In this document: positions 12,001-23,335 of the stretch, piece by piece
Layout: every line of letters starts with the position of its first letter
Numbering within the stretch: position 1 is the first letter of the stretch
Assembly: GCA_035772785.1 (NCBI GenBank)
Contig: JAOCPU010000063.1
Location: forward strand, 62,001-126,000
Direction: 5' to 3'
DNA length: 64,000 bases
From: Phlebiopsis flavidoalba
Taxonomy: Eukaryota; Basidiomycota; Agaricomycetes; Polyporales; Phanerochaetaceae
Position numbers and translations under genes: made by a program
Notes under the pieces: generated by a model
Databases searched by the model: none
What the model was told of the DNA's origin: nothing
Seen by the model: the letters and a program-made list of their open reading frames with translations, nothing else

Positions 12001-13267
12001 TTTCCTGAGCCACGGGTATACACGAAAATAGATTCACTTTGCCATTTCGGACCTTGTCGCGGTGCAATCGAGTGTGAGGTTGCCAGAGCTGAGCTAGAGA
12101 ATCCGGGAGGTTTGGTGTCGATTCATTTGGAATTGTCAAAGCCCGAGCCCGTGCTGGAAGAAGCAGCTTCGAATGATGTTGCCTTTGTAGTAATCACTAG
12201 TGTCCACATGTTGAATAGTAGCGAGAGGTTATCGCTCTTTCAGAAAGAGTGTTGACAGATGGACAGAGCTTGATAGAGCAAGCTGCTAAGCAAACGCCTC
12301 ATCAATAAGGCGAGTATTTATCACGAGAGATGTGTAAGATGTCCCGATAATCACCGTTGGAGCTTATATGCGTACTTTGGGACAGTCATTGTAAGGCGAG
12401 GACTCGGATGAAGGACCCGAAAGAATCAGACTTGTATTCCGCTTGTTCGCCGCTGTCTGGAAGAGCATCGATCCCATAGATGGTTCGGAGTCTAGCGGAG
12501 CAGCAATATATGCTATTCTTCAGATGGTTCGAGCTGACTCCCTGATGACGAGTCGAGGAGCTTCCAAAGAGGCGTTGTGGCTGCCAGTCGACCTGGCGGA
12601 CGACGACCATGCCGAGGGGCGTCGACTGCTGCAATCTTTTCAGCAGGAGGGTCTCTTGTCGTCTGAGCCATAATTTCGTCCGCCCCCACTGGCACAAAGA
12701 TGGTCAACAAGGACAGGTTAGATTGTAGCATCTTGCGAGTCATGATTGAACACTCAACGGAAGAAATTGCAGCGCGATCAGGATCTGACATCCCCTTCGC
12801 GCAACAGTAGAATTCTCTAGTCGATTCATATCATGAGTTTTTGACTTGATAAAGCATGTAAACTGGGATTGAACCATGCACCGACCGATCTGGATTCTTG
12901 TCAGTGTTACTCGTTCTTAGTTCCGCGACGAGCTGATGTTGGTAACATTGTACGTTTCCTACTACATCAAACGGTCCAGCAAGATGGGTGTATATCTCGC
13001 GATCTTCGTTGACATTTTCGACGCGATGATCCGTGTAGCCATACTTGAGAAATGTGTAGGTGTCCTGGATGGGGCTGCCTGGTCGAGATCAAAGTCGATG
13101 GTCCTCCCTTTTTGGATTGAAGCGCCTCCAAGCGCCCACAAGTCTAAGCGCGCAAAGGCGCGGCGACTTCCACGTCCGAGCACACAGAACGCTACTTTGC
13201 GTCTGCAGGCAACGCTCATGTTCATATTACTTGCATATTGGGCCTGAATTACGACAAGTACGAAAAT
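9031..13267. other. 4.2 kb without a supported gene
   Basis: GC content drops compared with the first 9 kb. Only short frames are open. Faint protein-like text appears on the plus strand at about 11450-11660 (TALTLPTDLIFHLAF, which could be a decayed F-box start) and at about 12060-12250 (LVSIHLELSKPEPVLEEA), with no matching flanks. I see no terminal repeats or transposase. Decayed genes or old transposon remains are the most likely content. Confidence 0.45.
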
Positions 13268-16219
13268 ATGGCAGAGCAGAACTTCTCCGGGGCTCTGGCG
13301 ACTTGGAAAGGCGAGTAACCGCGAAGGCCGAACGTTCGAACGTCATTGACTTCTTTCGCACTCATGTAGAGATCAGTCTTCTCCGAGCTTCAGAAGACCT
13401 TGGATGCCCAGGGCATTGAACTGGTTGAGAACCAGAAGGAGAGTGTTTTGGTAGGGCGCAAAGCACTGGCCGACCGGACAAAAGGTGGCGTGTCACCCTT
13501 GCATCCGCCAACTATGCTCGCAACCGACTGAACAGACAATATTCAGAGTTTTAAGAAGATATCGGACGAGGAGAAGCTGAATGCATTCAAGGGCCTATTG
13601 AAAGGTGCATACTTCTCTGTGGCGTATACTGCCTGGGCTCACCGTAACACTCAGCATACCAGACCGAGATTGACAGTCTCACAAAGCGCTCCAAGGCAGC
13701 AGAGAACGCGTTCCTGAACGTGTACAAAGTTCTTGCGGAAGCACCAGATCCCTACCCCCTCCTTGAGGCAGCGGTGGTGCGTATTGCCATACTTCGCAGC
13801 TACAACCCAGTACTGAACATTCAGCTCAGGATCAAACTGTGAAGGTCGCTGAGGCGCGCGATTTGGAGACTGAGTTGCAACGCGTAAAGGATGAAAAACT
13901 CTGAGCTACGAAAGCGCCTGAATGAGACATCGTCGCTGGAGGCCGCCAAGAGGAAAGCGGAAGCTAGGGCTGAACAGCTCGAACAGCGTGTGAGTTGCAT
14001 GACAAAACGAAGTGCTCTATCCTGACGACCCGCATATAGATGGAAGAGATGATTCAGGAGAAAGTCACACAGAAAGAGAATGAATTGAATGCAACATATG
14101 ATGAGAGAAGATGCGCAACTACGAGGAACGGTGGGTGCTCTGTAAAATGTGTTGGACTCCAGTGTCTGAACTCCATGTGCATCTAGAGAACAAGATTTTG
14201 CAACGACAAGTCTCACTTGCTAAGAGCCAGTTGCGCGACCTTCGCATGTCGCACGAATCAAATCAGGCCAAATTGCTAGACCATACTCAGCGACAAGGTG
14301 CGCCTCTAGCGTCGGACCCGCTTTGCGCACCGGATACTAAATCCATTCACGTAGATCAAGAAGTCGTAGCCAAACTTGCGGAGCTCGATATGATGGTCGC
14401 TGACCTAGAAAGAGCAAACAGCCGTGTTGTAACTGTAGAACGCAGAAAAACGTGCGCGATCATTTGTCTGTACAATATCTCATAACCCTGATTCGGAGCG
14501 TACCTTACAGGAACTACTTCGTGCAGAAATTGAGGGCGATGAAGAGCGGCAACGAAAGCTCCGATCGGTGAGGCGCCACCAAGGTTCTGTCAAAGAAGGC
14601 GTGTTAACGGTAACAGACTCAGAGAACTGGAAGACAAGGTTTCCGCGAGCTTGAGTCGGAGACGGACAGGCTTTCACAGGCATTGGAGGCCCAGAAGACT
14701 ACTACCACTGATATCCAAAGTGCGGCGGCGAAGCAGGTAGAAGAAATTTCGAGAGATCTCCAGAGAAAGGTTAGTGATATTGCGGAATTTCTCACAATGG
14801 GAGCATGGGGAGCCTATCTCATGGCGTTCAGGCTGGCGAGGCAGATCAACTACGCCAAAGGCTGAAACGGTACTCTGATTACGATGAGATTAAGCGTGAG
14901 CTCGAATCATGAGGTAAGCGTAATGACAGGCGATTGGTGTGACGATGGGTCCTAAGCTATCTGTATGCAGTACGTCGAGTTTGCGGGCCTCGAAGAAGAT
15001 GATGACGCCGATACACTGGTTGGCGAGAACGACAGTGTGGACGCACTTGGCTTACACCTCCCGAATCCCAACGCAGACAAGGCTAGTGCGCAGAGTGGGA
15101 AGTCGCTTGAGGTGCTCCTCGCAATCAAGAATAAGAAGATCCTGGAGGAGTTGACCAAATTCCGGGTAGGCCATAATCCATCGAGTCGGTCCGCAGCACA
15201 TGCTAACACTGGCTATTGAGATACTACACGGAGAGCTGGAGGCCTCACTACTCTCCGTGCAAGCAGATTTAGCTAATTCGGAAGCCGAGCTTTGAGAAAC
15301 AGCGACCAAGCTCTAAATGAAAAGCTTGAGAATGATCTGCTCCAAGTCCAGGCACATAACCCCGCGCCCAAGGCTACTAATGGTTCCATCACACCTGCAG
15401 ACGACGACGTCCTCGCCGCCTTGACCTTGGAAAGAAGCCTGCGGTGAGTACGGTATGACGTTCAGACCCAACAGTGACCTACACGAGGGCTTCAGTCTAC
15501 ACCAGCCAGGCAGAGCCCAATACCGTTTTACCTCCTCTGCAGACACATCCATTTCTACCCATCGTGACGGGTCAAAGGGATAGATTCCGCCAACGCAATG
15601 CTGAGCTCGAGGACGAGCTGCGCAAGCAATTCAACATCATTTCCGAGCTTCGGGCTGAAGTACGTTCCGATGTTGATCAATTACGGATGCGGTCTTATCG
15701 TTTCGCTAGGTCAAAAGCCTACAGGCAGACAATTTGAAGCTATATGAGAAGGTACGGTACATGCAAAGCTACCGTGAAGACTCGTCGCAACGGCCGTCGA
15801 CTTTGGATCCAATGCCATCAAACGCAGCGGGTCGCTCGGATGACATGAGCAAATATCGAGCACGATAGTGAGTGCTCGCCTTATGACGTTCGTTATGTTT
15901 GTTGACCGTTGGTGTAGCGAGGAAGCGATGAACCCTTTCCAAGCCTTCAGAGGACGGGTGCGTAACGCGTGACATTGTGCTTGATTGGCTATCTGACATT
16001 GCCTGACTTCGTAGGAGGCAACTCGAGCTTACGAGTCGCTCAATGTCCTCGAAAGGGGTGTGCTCGTACTGACAAGAGCAATTCTAGGTAACAGACGCAC
16101 ACGGACAGCTTTCATCATTTATGCATAGGTTTACACATGCTGGTCATGTTCACAAAACTTACGAATGTACGGCATCCTCGGGCACCTCACTACAGAAGCA
16201 GCCGAGTCCTTATAGCTAA
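13268..16219 (+). CDS. COY1: Golgi coiled-coil membrane protein CASP/Coy1
   Basis: Family role: a golgin-like, tail-anchored coiled-coil protein (CUTL1-derived CASP in animals, Coy1 in yeast) acting in retrograde traffic within the Golgi. The start [14 protein letters not shown] at 13268 is the family N-terminus. Next come NAFKGLLK (about 13585), [19 protein letters not shown] and [15 protein letters not shown] (13660-13770), then long heptad coiled coil: [20 protein letters not shown] (about 14040-14100), [14 protein letters not shown] and [19 protein letters not shown] (14205-14425), [14 protein letters not shown] (about 14970), [28 protein letters not shown], then [19 protein letters not shown] (about 15580). 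The CASP_C end holds [20 protein letters not shown] and a tail anchor (about 16100-16170), finishing in [10 protein letters not shown] with TAA at 16217-16219. Several introns of about 50 bases and several frame breaks occur, two within the anchor. Converges with TFB1, about 105 bases between stops. Confidence 0.9.
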
Positions 16220-16324
16220 TCTCAGTGTCCCGTGAATTATTTATTCGTACAGTATATTACATGCATTATGGATGGACATGGGATCTGTCTATGTGTGCGG
16301 CGAAAGTGTCAAGTAACCATAATC

Positions 16325-18707
16325 CTATCGACGTAATGGTCCTGGGACAGCAGAGCTTCTGGCTCTCCAGAACGTGGTAGCTTTCTCCACGGCGTCCATG
16401 ACTGGTTTCATGGCCTGAAAGAATGTCAAGACAGGGTGCGGGAATGACTATATATCACCTACAGTACGAATTTTGTTACCATCCCACTCCGGACTGTGGT
16501 CGCAGCGAAGACCAGTGCATTCACTTTTTTCATTTGTCTGCTCAAGGTATCCGATCATTTTCGCTGCTTTAGTGGCTTTCTGGGCAGGTGTGGCAGCGGA
16601 TGCCTGTTTGTAGATCCGATGGTGGCGGGTATATTGCGAGCCAGAACTGTCGTAAGAACTCGTTTGAGGCAGTTTGGCATGCTGTAATTTGTTGGTACAG
16701 GACTTCTGGTATAATCATCTGGAAATGCGTGTCAGGGACGTGAGGAAATAATGATACATGAGAATGTACCCTTCCGAAGCTTTACATCAAGCCTCGCGGC
16801 GACGTTCTGGGTCATCTCCTTCAAGGCCGCATCACCAGCTTTCCGCTCAATCTTGAGCTAGATGTCCGCGTGAGATCGCACATCCAGAAGAACAAAGTTT
16901 GGTAGTCCGCTACCTGACCAAAGTTTTGCAGACCATCCCTGCAATTGTGCCTTAGCCTCGTGTATGCTGGCCTTGACATCGATCTGGAAGCACAGAAGTC
17001 AAACAACGCGAGATCGGACGGTGGTTTTAAGCGCACAATGAAAACATACAGATGCAGCGGCCTGACTCGCGTCCCCGGATCGTCCCTCGAAGTATCGCTT
17101 GCTATCGAGCATGTTGAGAGCAATTCCAGCTGAAGACTGGGTGTCGTGAAGATCTTCCAAGTCCAATTGAGAGTAGCGCTACGGGCGGTCAGCTATGTAA
17201 AATAAAGAGAACACAATAGCAACATACATCCTCCAAATTGCTATCAACGCGTCTGCGTTTGTTGGGACCCTCGCCTCTGGAAGTACATGAGATAATAAAT
17301 AGAAGCATCCACGATCATATATGACTTACAGAACAGAATCCAATAAACGACCAGAGTGTTCATTGAACTTGCGAATGAGAGGGAGCACCGCTCGCTGCTT
17401 TTTCCCGCTTGCATGGTGACGTCTTTCTCGTTACCGGTCTGATCAAGCGATGAGCACCCTCAAGTAAAGCGAACACTTGCTCTTACCTCTCCATGGTCTT
17501 CCAGCGTCGTCGCGCCTAGATCGATAAATATGTCGACTCCATCCTCGCGTAGTCGTTGGCGGCTCCAGTTCTGCTGCAGCACTCTATAAACTCCATTCCT
17601 ACCGACGGATGAATTGTCTTACCATCGTCATCTTTCTCCAGGTACTTGTCGAATATAGGATCGTCTCTGACGACGTGCTGGGCCGCTGAAGACCGAATGG
17701 ATGCGCGATGCGCGTTGAATAGTTTCGACTGAAAATAACGATGCCAAAACTCGGCTCGGACAGCTGTATACATGTATGAGAGTGAGTGTCAGTTCAAACT
17801 CGACTGACGTACCTTCTTGTCCACGTTCTCATTAAAGGCTTTCTTCACCACAGGATACTCCTCGAATATATCAAGCTTTAGCTGGGGGGTGATAACGATC
17901 TGTGATTTCTCCGTCTACAGTCTGAGGCCGTGGGTCAACTAGTTGACCAGACTTGCCCTGTTCGTTGGCTTTCCTGGGCCGCTTGCGCAAGCAGGACATG
18001 CTGTACCCCACACAGCGATCAATTCAAACCACGTCCACACAAAGGAGTACTAACCTCTCGACCTTCCCAGAACTCGTTTTCAGTGATCTGTCTGCTCATC
18101 ACGAGCTCACGATGTAGCGCAGCAAGTTCTGGATTGCTCAAGAGCACTCGTATCCGAAGCTGATAATAATCATTCGTCGGGCCTGAAAGAGGGGTGCCAT
18201 TCTGCCGCGAGTCGCTAGCTGCCACTGAGGGGGCACGAGATGTCGACGGACGCGACTGTGGTATCAGGGGCCTCGGACTAGGCGCATTACTGGACTGAGC
18301 GATAGGCGTGATAGGTGAAGGTATCGCGCTGGACGCGTTTGCCCCCTGTCGATTGACTCCAATGATATTCGTGAGGTCGGTCTTGAACCTCTCCCGCTCC
18401 TTCAATGCCTGCTGCTGAGGCGCAATGAACGTGAAGTTGTGCCCAGCATCGTCGGAAGCAACGCCAATCTTCAACCTGACCTGAGCGGCCTCCTTTTTAC
18501 TGCAGAAGAGAGCTGAAGTGGCGGTCAACGTTACTCCGCTAACGCGGCGATTTCAGAATACGCCTCACATGTTGCTTCAGAAAGTGGTACTCTAATGGAA
18601 GGAGTGGGCTTTCCGTCCTGCGTCCATGACAAATGGGTGGAAGAGAGCTCGAGAGTGCCAGGAAGCTTTTTGTAGGATACTTTGGCGGTGAGCGTCGAGG
18701 AATGCAT
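16325..18707 (-). CDS. TFB1: TFIIH core subunit Tfb1/p62
   Basis: Family role: the p62/Tfb1 subunit of the TFIIH core joins RNA polymerase II initiation with nucleotide excision repair. The start at 18707 gives MHSSTLTAKVSYKKLPGTLE, the first strands of the N-terminal PH-like domain. This continues in the next exon with VRLKIGVASDDAGHNFTF and ERERFKTDLTNII (about 18500-18360). A low-complexity Ser/Pro linker follows (about 18340-18190). The BSD region reads ELAALHRELVMSRQITENEF (about 18130-18070), FWHRYFQSKLF (about 17740) and VVRDDPIFDKYLEKDDD (about 17640). The C-terminal part includes LPLIRKFNEHSGRLLDS (about 17350), QLDLEDLHDTQSSAG (about 17160) and the final AMKPVMDAVEKATTFWRAR, with TAG at 16325-16327. 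At least eight introns with GT-AG ends are visible. Nuclear, constitutively expressed in other fungi. Confidence 0.9.
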
Positions 18708-19690
18708 GGGTAGGCCGGGGCGTCCTGCCTGGAGAGAGACTATATGAGGTAAGCCAATCGGCGTAAGCAAATTGCTATAGCTCGGCCATCGCGTTTGGAG
18801 TGAAACGACGACAAGAAAATATAGTGTATTATATCAGCAAAAAGGTCGGTAAGACACGTCATGATTGGCTGTGAGTTATACCGCCATGTGGCATTTTTTA
18901 ATCACCATAATTGGCTCGTTTTCTATAATTCGAATCATCACTGATGAGACTGTAATCGACGTCAACCATATTGCCTCTATAAACCCCATAAAGATGATAA
19001 TCGCTGGAGGGCGCACAAGCTTTTACGCAATTGTGTGAAGTCTCAATCGGGCCCAAATGCCAGCACAAAATAGTTCAGAAGTTTTTAATACTATGGTATT
19101 GGAAACTACACAATAAGTACATGGTCATACTACTACACTACTTTAGACAGGCCACTCTCGCGCCTCTCGTGCCGCTACTGTTCACATCTATGGTCCCTCT
19201 GGCATGCGTCCAAAACGCCTGCGACCGGGGCCATTTGGATCTGCATCATGGGACCCGTGTCACCTTGCTAGTGTTCATACAATTATCACCCGCGACCACA
19301 TCCCTCTTGAGCCGGCATGCTTTAGCCTTGTATTATCCATATCTGCTCAGCGATTCATGCCTATATGTCTTTGCTGGTTGCTCTGGTGTGTTGTTATCAG
19401 CAAGCAGTGTGTCCTCGTCAGCCAGCCCTGCGTACCGTTGTTGACCAGCCCAAAGCAGCTTGCCATCCCAGGTCAACCCCACCGCCAGCCTAGAGCGACC
19501 CGACCAACCAGCTCAGAACACCCTCGTCAGCCAGTCCAGATCCTCTGCCAACCAGCACAGAGTATTCGAGTCCTTGTCTGCCAGGCATAGCGTCCTCGTT
19601 CCGCGCAGGAACAGCTTCCAGCGGTGAGCCAAAACATCTTCTGGACAAGTCCTCGCCGTTCCGGGGAGACACGCTGTTGAATACGGGCAG
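18708..19690. other. TFB1 upstream region, no supported gene
   Basis: AT-rich to about 19130, then a C-rich stretch with open plus frames at 19030-19590 that lack any domain. At 19430-19580 there are imprecise repeats of a CCAGC-type unit (Gln/Pro/Ser-rich when read). I see nothing else. Confidence 0.4.
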
Positions 19691-19693
19691 CTG

Positions 19694-20310
19694 TCACGTC
19701 AAGGGTCTTTCTGCTTGTCCACTTGCGAAGAAGTGGGAGCTGCTGGCGGAGGGAGGTGATGACGGTGGACCAGATGATTTGAGTGTGTCGCACCGCTGCT
19801 GGAAATCGTCCTCTGTCGCGGCGCGGTAGTCTGCGTAAAACGCACGCAGGCTGGGGTAGAGCAAGTGCACAATGTCAAAAGCGGCACAGCGTTGCGTTGA
19901 CCTGGCGTAGGGCGTGGTTGGCGGGCGAGAGCCGCGCGCAGCCCTCGGGCACGTCCGAGACGCGGAACGCGAGAATCTCCTTGAAAGTCGGGTCGACAGT
20001 GCTGAGGCGGCGGTGCTCCCCGCCCTCGGTGCGGCCGTATATGCGCGCGGAGATGCAGAGCCAGAGGTTCGCACAGAGGTTGTTCTCTTGGTCTACGGAC
20101 GAGCGCAGCGCGACGGCGATGCGTATGTTCTAAGACTTGAGCACGTTGCCCGCGAGTACCAACATGAGAATTGCCTGCTACTCGAGCCGCTCCCAGTCCT
20201 CCATCGTCTTGGGCCCGATAGAGTCCGTCTCGAGCATCAGCGAGGACAGGCAGTCGTGCCCGTCGCCCGCGCCATGGACGCCAGACTCTTGACTGGTGGC
20301 AAAGAATGAG
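19694..20310 (-). CDS. Unknown coding block
   Basis: Not recognised. On the minus strand, protein-like text runs through several frames: a segment beginning near 20240 (SKTMEDWERL or similar), then CANLWLCISARIYG (about 20080-20035), FKEILAFRVSDVPEGCARL (about 19985-19930), NHALRQVNATL (about 19915) and LLYPSLRAFYADYR (about 19865-19820), ending in a Ser/Pro-rich tail at 19694. The mix of helical, Trp/Leu/Tyr-rich segments looks like one folded protein cut by two frame breaks. No catalytic motif or signal peptide is visible. GC content is higher than in the flanking DNA, as for other coding stretches here. Confidence 0.38.
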
Positions 20311-21173
20311 TGGTTAATGGGAAGAGCTCGACGAAGGGCTGGCGAAGATTTGCGATCGCGTGCTCTGAGCAGCGATTACAGGAACCTCTGCTGACCGCAT
20401 GCTCTGAGCAGCGAGCAGTAGAGTATGATGAGGGCAACGATAAATCAGTACATTTATCGGTGCCAGTGACAGCGCATCGCAGTCGCTGTGGTAGAGACGG
20501 AGTAAGCGCTTGACGCGGTGCTTGGCAACGGGGCGCCTAGCTTTAGGGCAGACCTGTTGGCACTTGGCTTGCCTCGGACCGTAAGTCTAATATATAGTGA
20601 AGTGCGCATTGACCGATGCACCATGTACTAGGACACATCTATGCCATCGAGAAAATATTCAGCGTTTCGTTCTATCCTCTCACACTGTAGGATGTCTCAG
20701 CCCGACCAGCTACATAGTTAGGCAATATTTCCTATAATATAGACCATAGTTTAACAAATATGATCCTTGTATCTCAGGTGATACATAATACTATTTTTCA
20801 GTGACAAATAATTTTTCGAACTCTGTAGCCCAATCATAAGTGGTCCGCCATTATTCAGCAGCATGTAACTACTCTACAACCTGCTTGTAACTATTCCCTG
20901 GCTTGTAAGCAATTGGCAATGTCACAATAGACTTTTTTCTCCTTGTAGAGGGTCTATAAGTGGGTCAGAACAATTGTGAGCAGCGGGAACCACCAAGAAG
21001 CTTGTAAAATCTCATAATCGTGCTAGCCGCCTTAGAATCCTACCATAATCCATGTAATCCGTATGCGCGCTTATAATTACTACAATCGGAATCACGCATC
21101 ACGCGCAGACGCGATGGCTATCCAACTTCTTGCTCTTACCTGCAGCTCGAGTCATCCCCCTCAACGCCCAGAC
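20311..21173. other. Intergenic, AT-rich; short direct repeat
   Basis: No gene is supported. A 15-base direct repeat (TGCTCTGAGCAGCGA) occurs at 20361-20375 and 20400-20414. From about 20580 the sequence is AT-rich with no open frames, probably the upstream region of the phosphatase gene. Confidence 0.5.
20361..20414. repeat. 15-base direct repeat, 39-base spacing
   Basis: TGCTCTGAGCAGCGA is present exactly at 20361-20375 and 20400-20414. It lies just upstream of the unknown minus-strand block at 19.7-20.3 kb, so it may be a duplicated binding site. Confidence 0.6.
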
Positions 21174-22221
21174 ATGGATCCCGCCGTGGAAAAAGCAGCT
21201 CATTGTTTTCGATTTCGACTGGCAAGCATCTCGATTTACGTGCTCCACGATCCATCCTGACTAGCTATAGGTCTCTGGCAGACCAGGATACGGACAGATG
21301 GATCTTCGAGGTGCTTGCGCCTGATCTGAGGCGCAAGATGAAGACCCTCAAGGATGATGTTCAATGGACGGATTTAGTGTATGCTGCCACCCCCTGTCCT
21401 TCTCGTGACTGAGCTCACGTTCATACAGCGCCCAATCTCTTCGGGAATATCACGCGCGCGGGCGGGTCGGAAAGAGGGAAGACATTGAAGGTGCTCTCAA
21501 GATAATGCCTTTCGTCAGTCAATCAGCACGTTGACTACATGTCGAGCTGACATGTATCGAAGCACCGGCTATGAAACGCGCTGTTCTGGCGGCGAAAGCT
21601 AAGGCAAACCCGAAGACCACCTTCTTGTGTCTCTCAAATGCGAACTCGGTCTTCATCTCCACTATCCTCAAGGTGCGCCTCGAACGCATGACATCTCGGG
21701 TATTGCTAATACGTCTTACAGGAAAGAGGTTTGGAAAATCTGTTCGACGAGATCATCACCAATCCCGCTGAGTGGGATCCGTCTGGCCTTCTCAAGGTCC
21801 GCAGACGGGTAGACCCTGCTGGACCTCAACACAAATGCGCAGTCGGCTGCAGTCCCAACATGTGTAAAGGTACCGACTGCTACCACAAATGCTCCCTTGC
21901 TTTTACTGATCTTGATTGGCTGTACAGGTGAAGAACTCGACGCGTTTATCGCGCGTCGCGGACAAACGTTTGATCGCATCGTATATATCGGTGATGGCTC
22001 AAACGACTTTTGTCCCATTCTGCGCCTTCGCGGGTATGTTAGCCTCATTAGTTTGTTGTCTCAGGGTGCTGATTTGTTCCAGTGTTGACCGCGTTCTCTG
22101 CCGCCGTCACCGTGGGCTCGAGAAGCGGATTGCCAAGGACGGCGAGTCTCTCGGGATGCAGTGTAAGGCCTTCTACTGGGCAGGAGCCTGGGAAGTCGAG
22201 GAACTGTTCGCTCAGCTATAG
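21174..22221 (+). CDS. PHOSPHO-type HAD phosphatase
   Basis: Member of the Put_Phosphatase/PHOSPHO family of HAD hydrolases, small soluble enzymes acting on substrates such as pyridoxal phosphate or phosphocholine/phosphoethanolamine. The substrate here is unknown. The start MDPAVEK at 21174 leads to the nucleophile motif LIVFDFDW (about 21200-21222). Next are LADQDTDRWIFEVLAPDLRR (21275-21335), REYHARGR and DIEGALKIMPF (about 21440-21510), then HAD motif II TTFLCLSNANSVFISTIL (21615-21675). The family signature EWDPSGLL then RRRVDPAGPQHKC and CSPNMCK follows (21770-21870), then DRIVYIGDGSNDFCP with the motif IV acidic residues (about 21975-22020), and the C-terminal LEKRIAKDGESLGM to AWEVEEL with TAG at 22219-22221. 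There are six introns; the first (21222-21270) has GC-AG ends. One extra A in the run 21190-21194 breaks the frame before the nucleophile. Confidence 0.92.
21222..21270 (+). other. GC-AG intron in the phosphatase gene
   Basis: Exon 1 ends GATTTCGACTG and exon 2 begins GTCTCTGGCAG, which joins a Trp codon in the expected place after the DFD motif. The 49-base intron between them begins GCAAGC and ends CTATAG, with a branch-like CTGAC upstream. GC donors are a known minor class in fungi; a T-to-C sequencing error would also explain it. Confidence 0.7.
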
Positions 22222-23335
22222 CAAAACCGGCCAGCAAAATGTAAAAATAGATGTCACGCAGTCATGTATGCATGCGCGAGGTTTCTCGTGTGTGTTCCTC
22301 AATTCAAATCTCAATTGAATAGCAAGCAAACACTGATCGAGAATTTAGACCGTAAGTTGCGGAACCTCTCATTGTCTGCAGCTAATGATGGTTTCTTAGA
22401 ACTGCCAATCCTGAGGTTTGAATTCGACAAACATGACTACATTTTGCCGCCTTCGAGGTCTTATACATGTCTCTGAAGAGAAAGCTCCTCAGTGCGCGGA
22501 ATTAACACCAAAGTCTCGATAACCCCTTTCGACAATCCTCATCTGAGGCGCCCTCAACGCCTTATGCATGAAGTTATAAAGCGCGGGCCTTCCCTCTCCT
22601 CGCGTAAACACAAACGTAAGATGTTATTTACTTGTAGGTCGCTTCGTGCTTTGGAACCTGAAATAGGGACCGCGGCTAGTCGCCGTACCCCACTTAAAGC
22701 ATGCTCACAGTCGAGTTCAGTAGATGATATCTCGTCATAGATGCCATAACCGTATACCGACATCCGTCCTACACAACCTCGTGTTCAGCACGCAATACGT
22801 GTGCCAACTGAAATATGCTCCCGTCCCATGGTTCATCTAATAGGGTATTCCGCCAATCGCGGTCAGTAGCCCTCCGCCCGAAGATAACACTGTACCGTCC
22901 TCAGATGTAGCGCATGGCTGCTACATTTGCCGTACCCCGTCAAACCCCCGACAACAATTCGGCTTTTGTGCCTTCAATTCATCTCTTTAGGTCGTATAGG
23001 TCGTATTTCGCAACAAGATCATCTCTCGTGACCGAGGAGCGACATGTGTTCGTGCAAGCTACTGTAAGTGCGCTTGTCATTGGCTCCGTCTCCTCTGACC
23101 CCTGATATCACTTCTTCGTGTACCTAGTGAAAACAAACAGCTCGCGCAAACTCCACTATTCGACATGTCGAACATAGCCGTCAATTTGCATTTGAGCGTC
23201 ACATGGGCGGCGGGGATAGTGAACAAGCCTTACGGGCCTGCGCTTCGGGTGCCCGAATTCTCAAACAGGACTCGGTCTATAAAGCCATGCCCCACCGAAA
23301 GGGGGTGTAGCGGTAGAGTTTTCGTACCTCCCAAA
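22222..23335. other. Intergenic, no supported gene
   Basis: Short frames only, on both strands. The last 150 bases form the upstream region of the GH30 gene, with a TATA-like TCTATAAAG at about 23276-23284, some 50 bases before its ATG. Confidence 0.5.
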
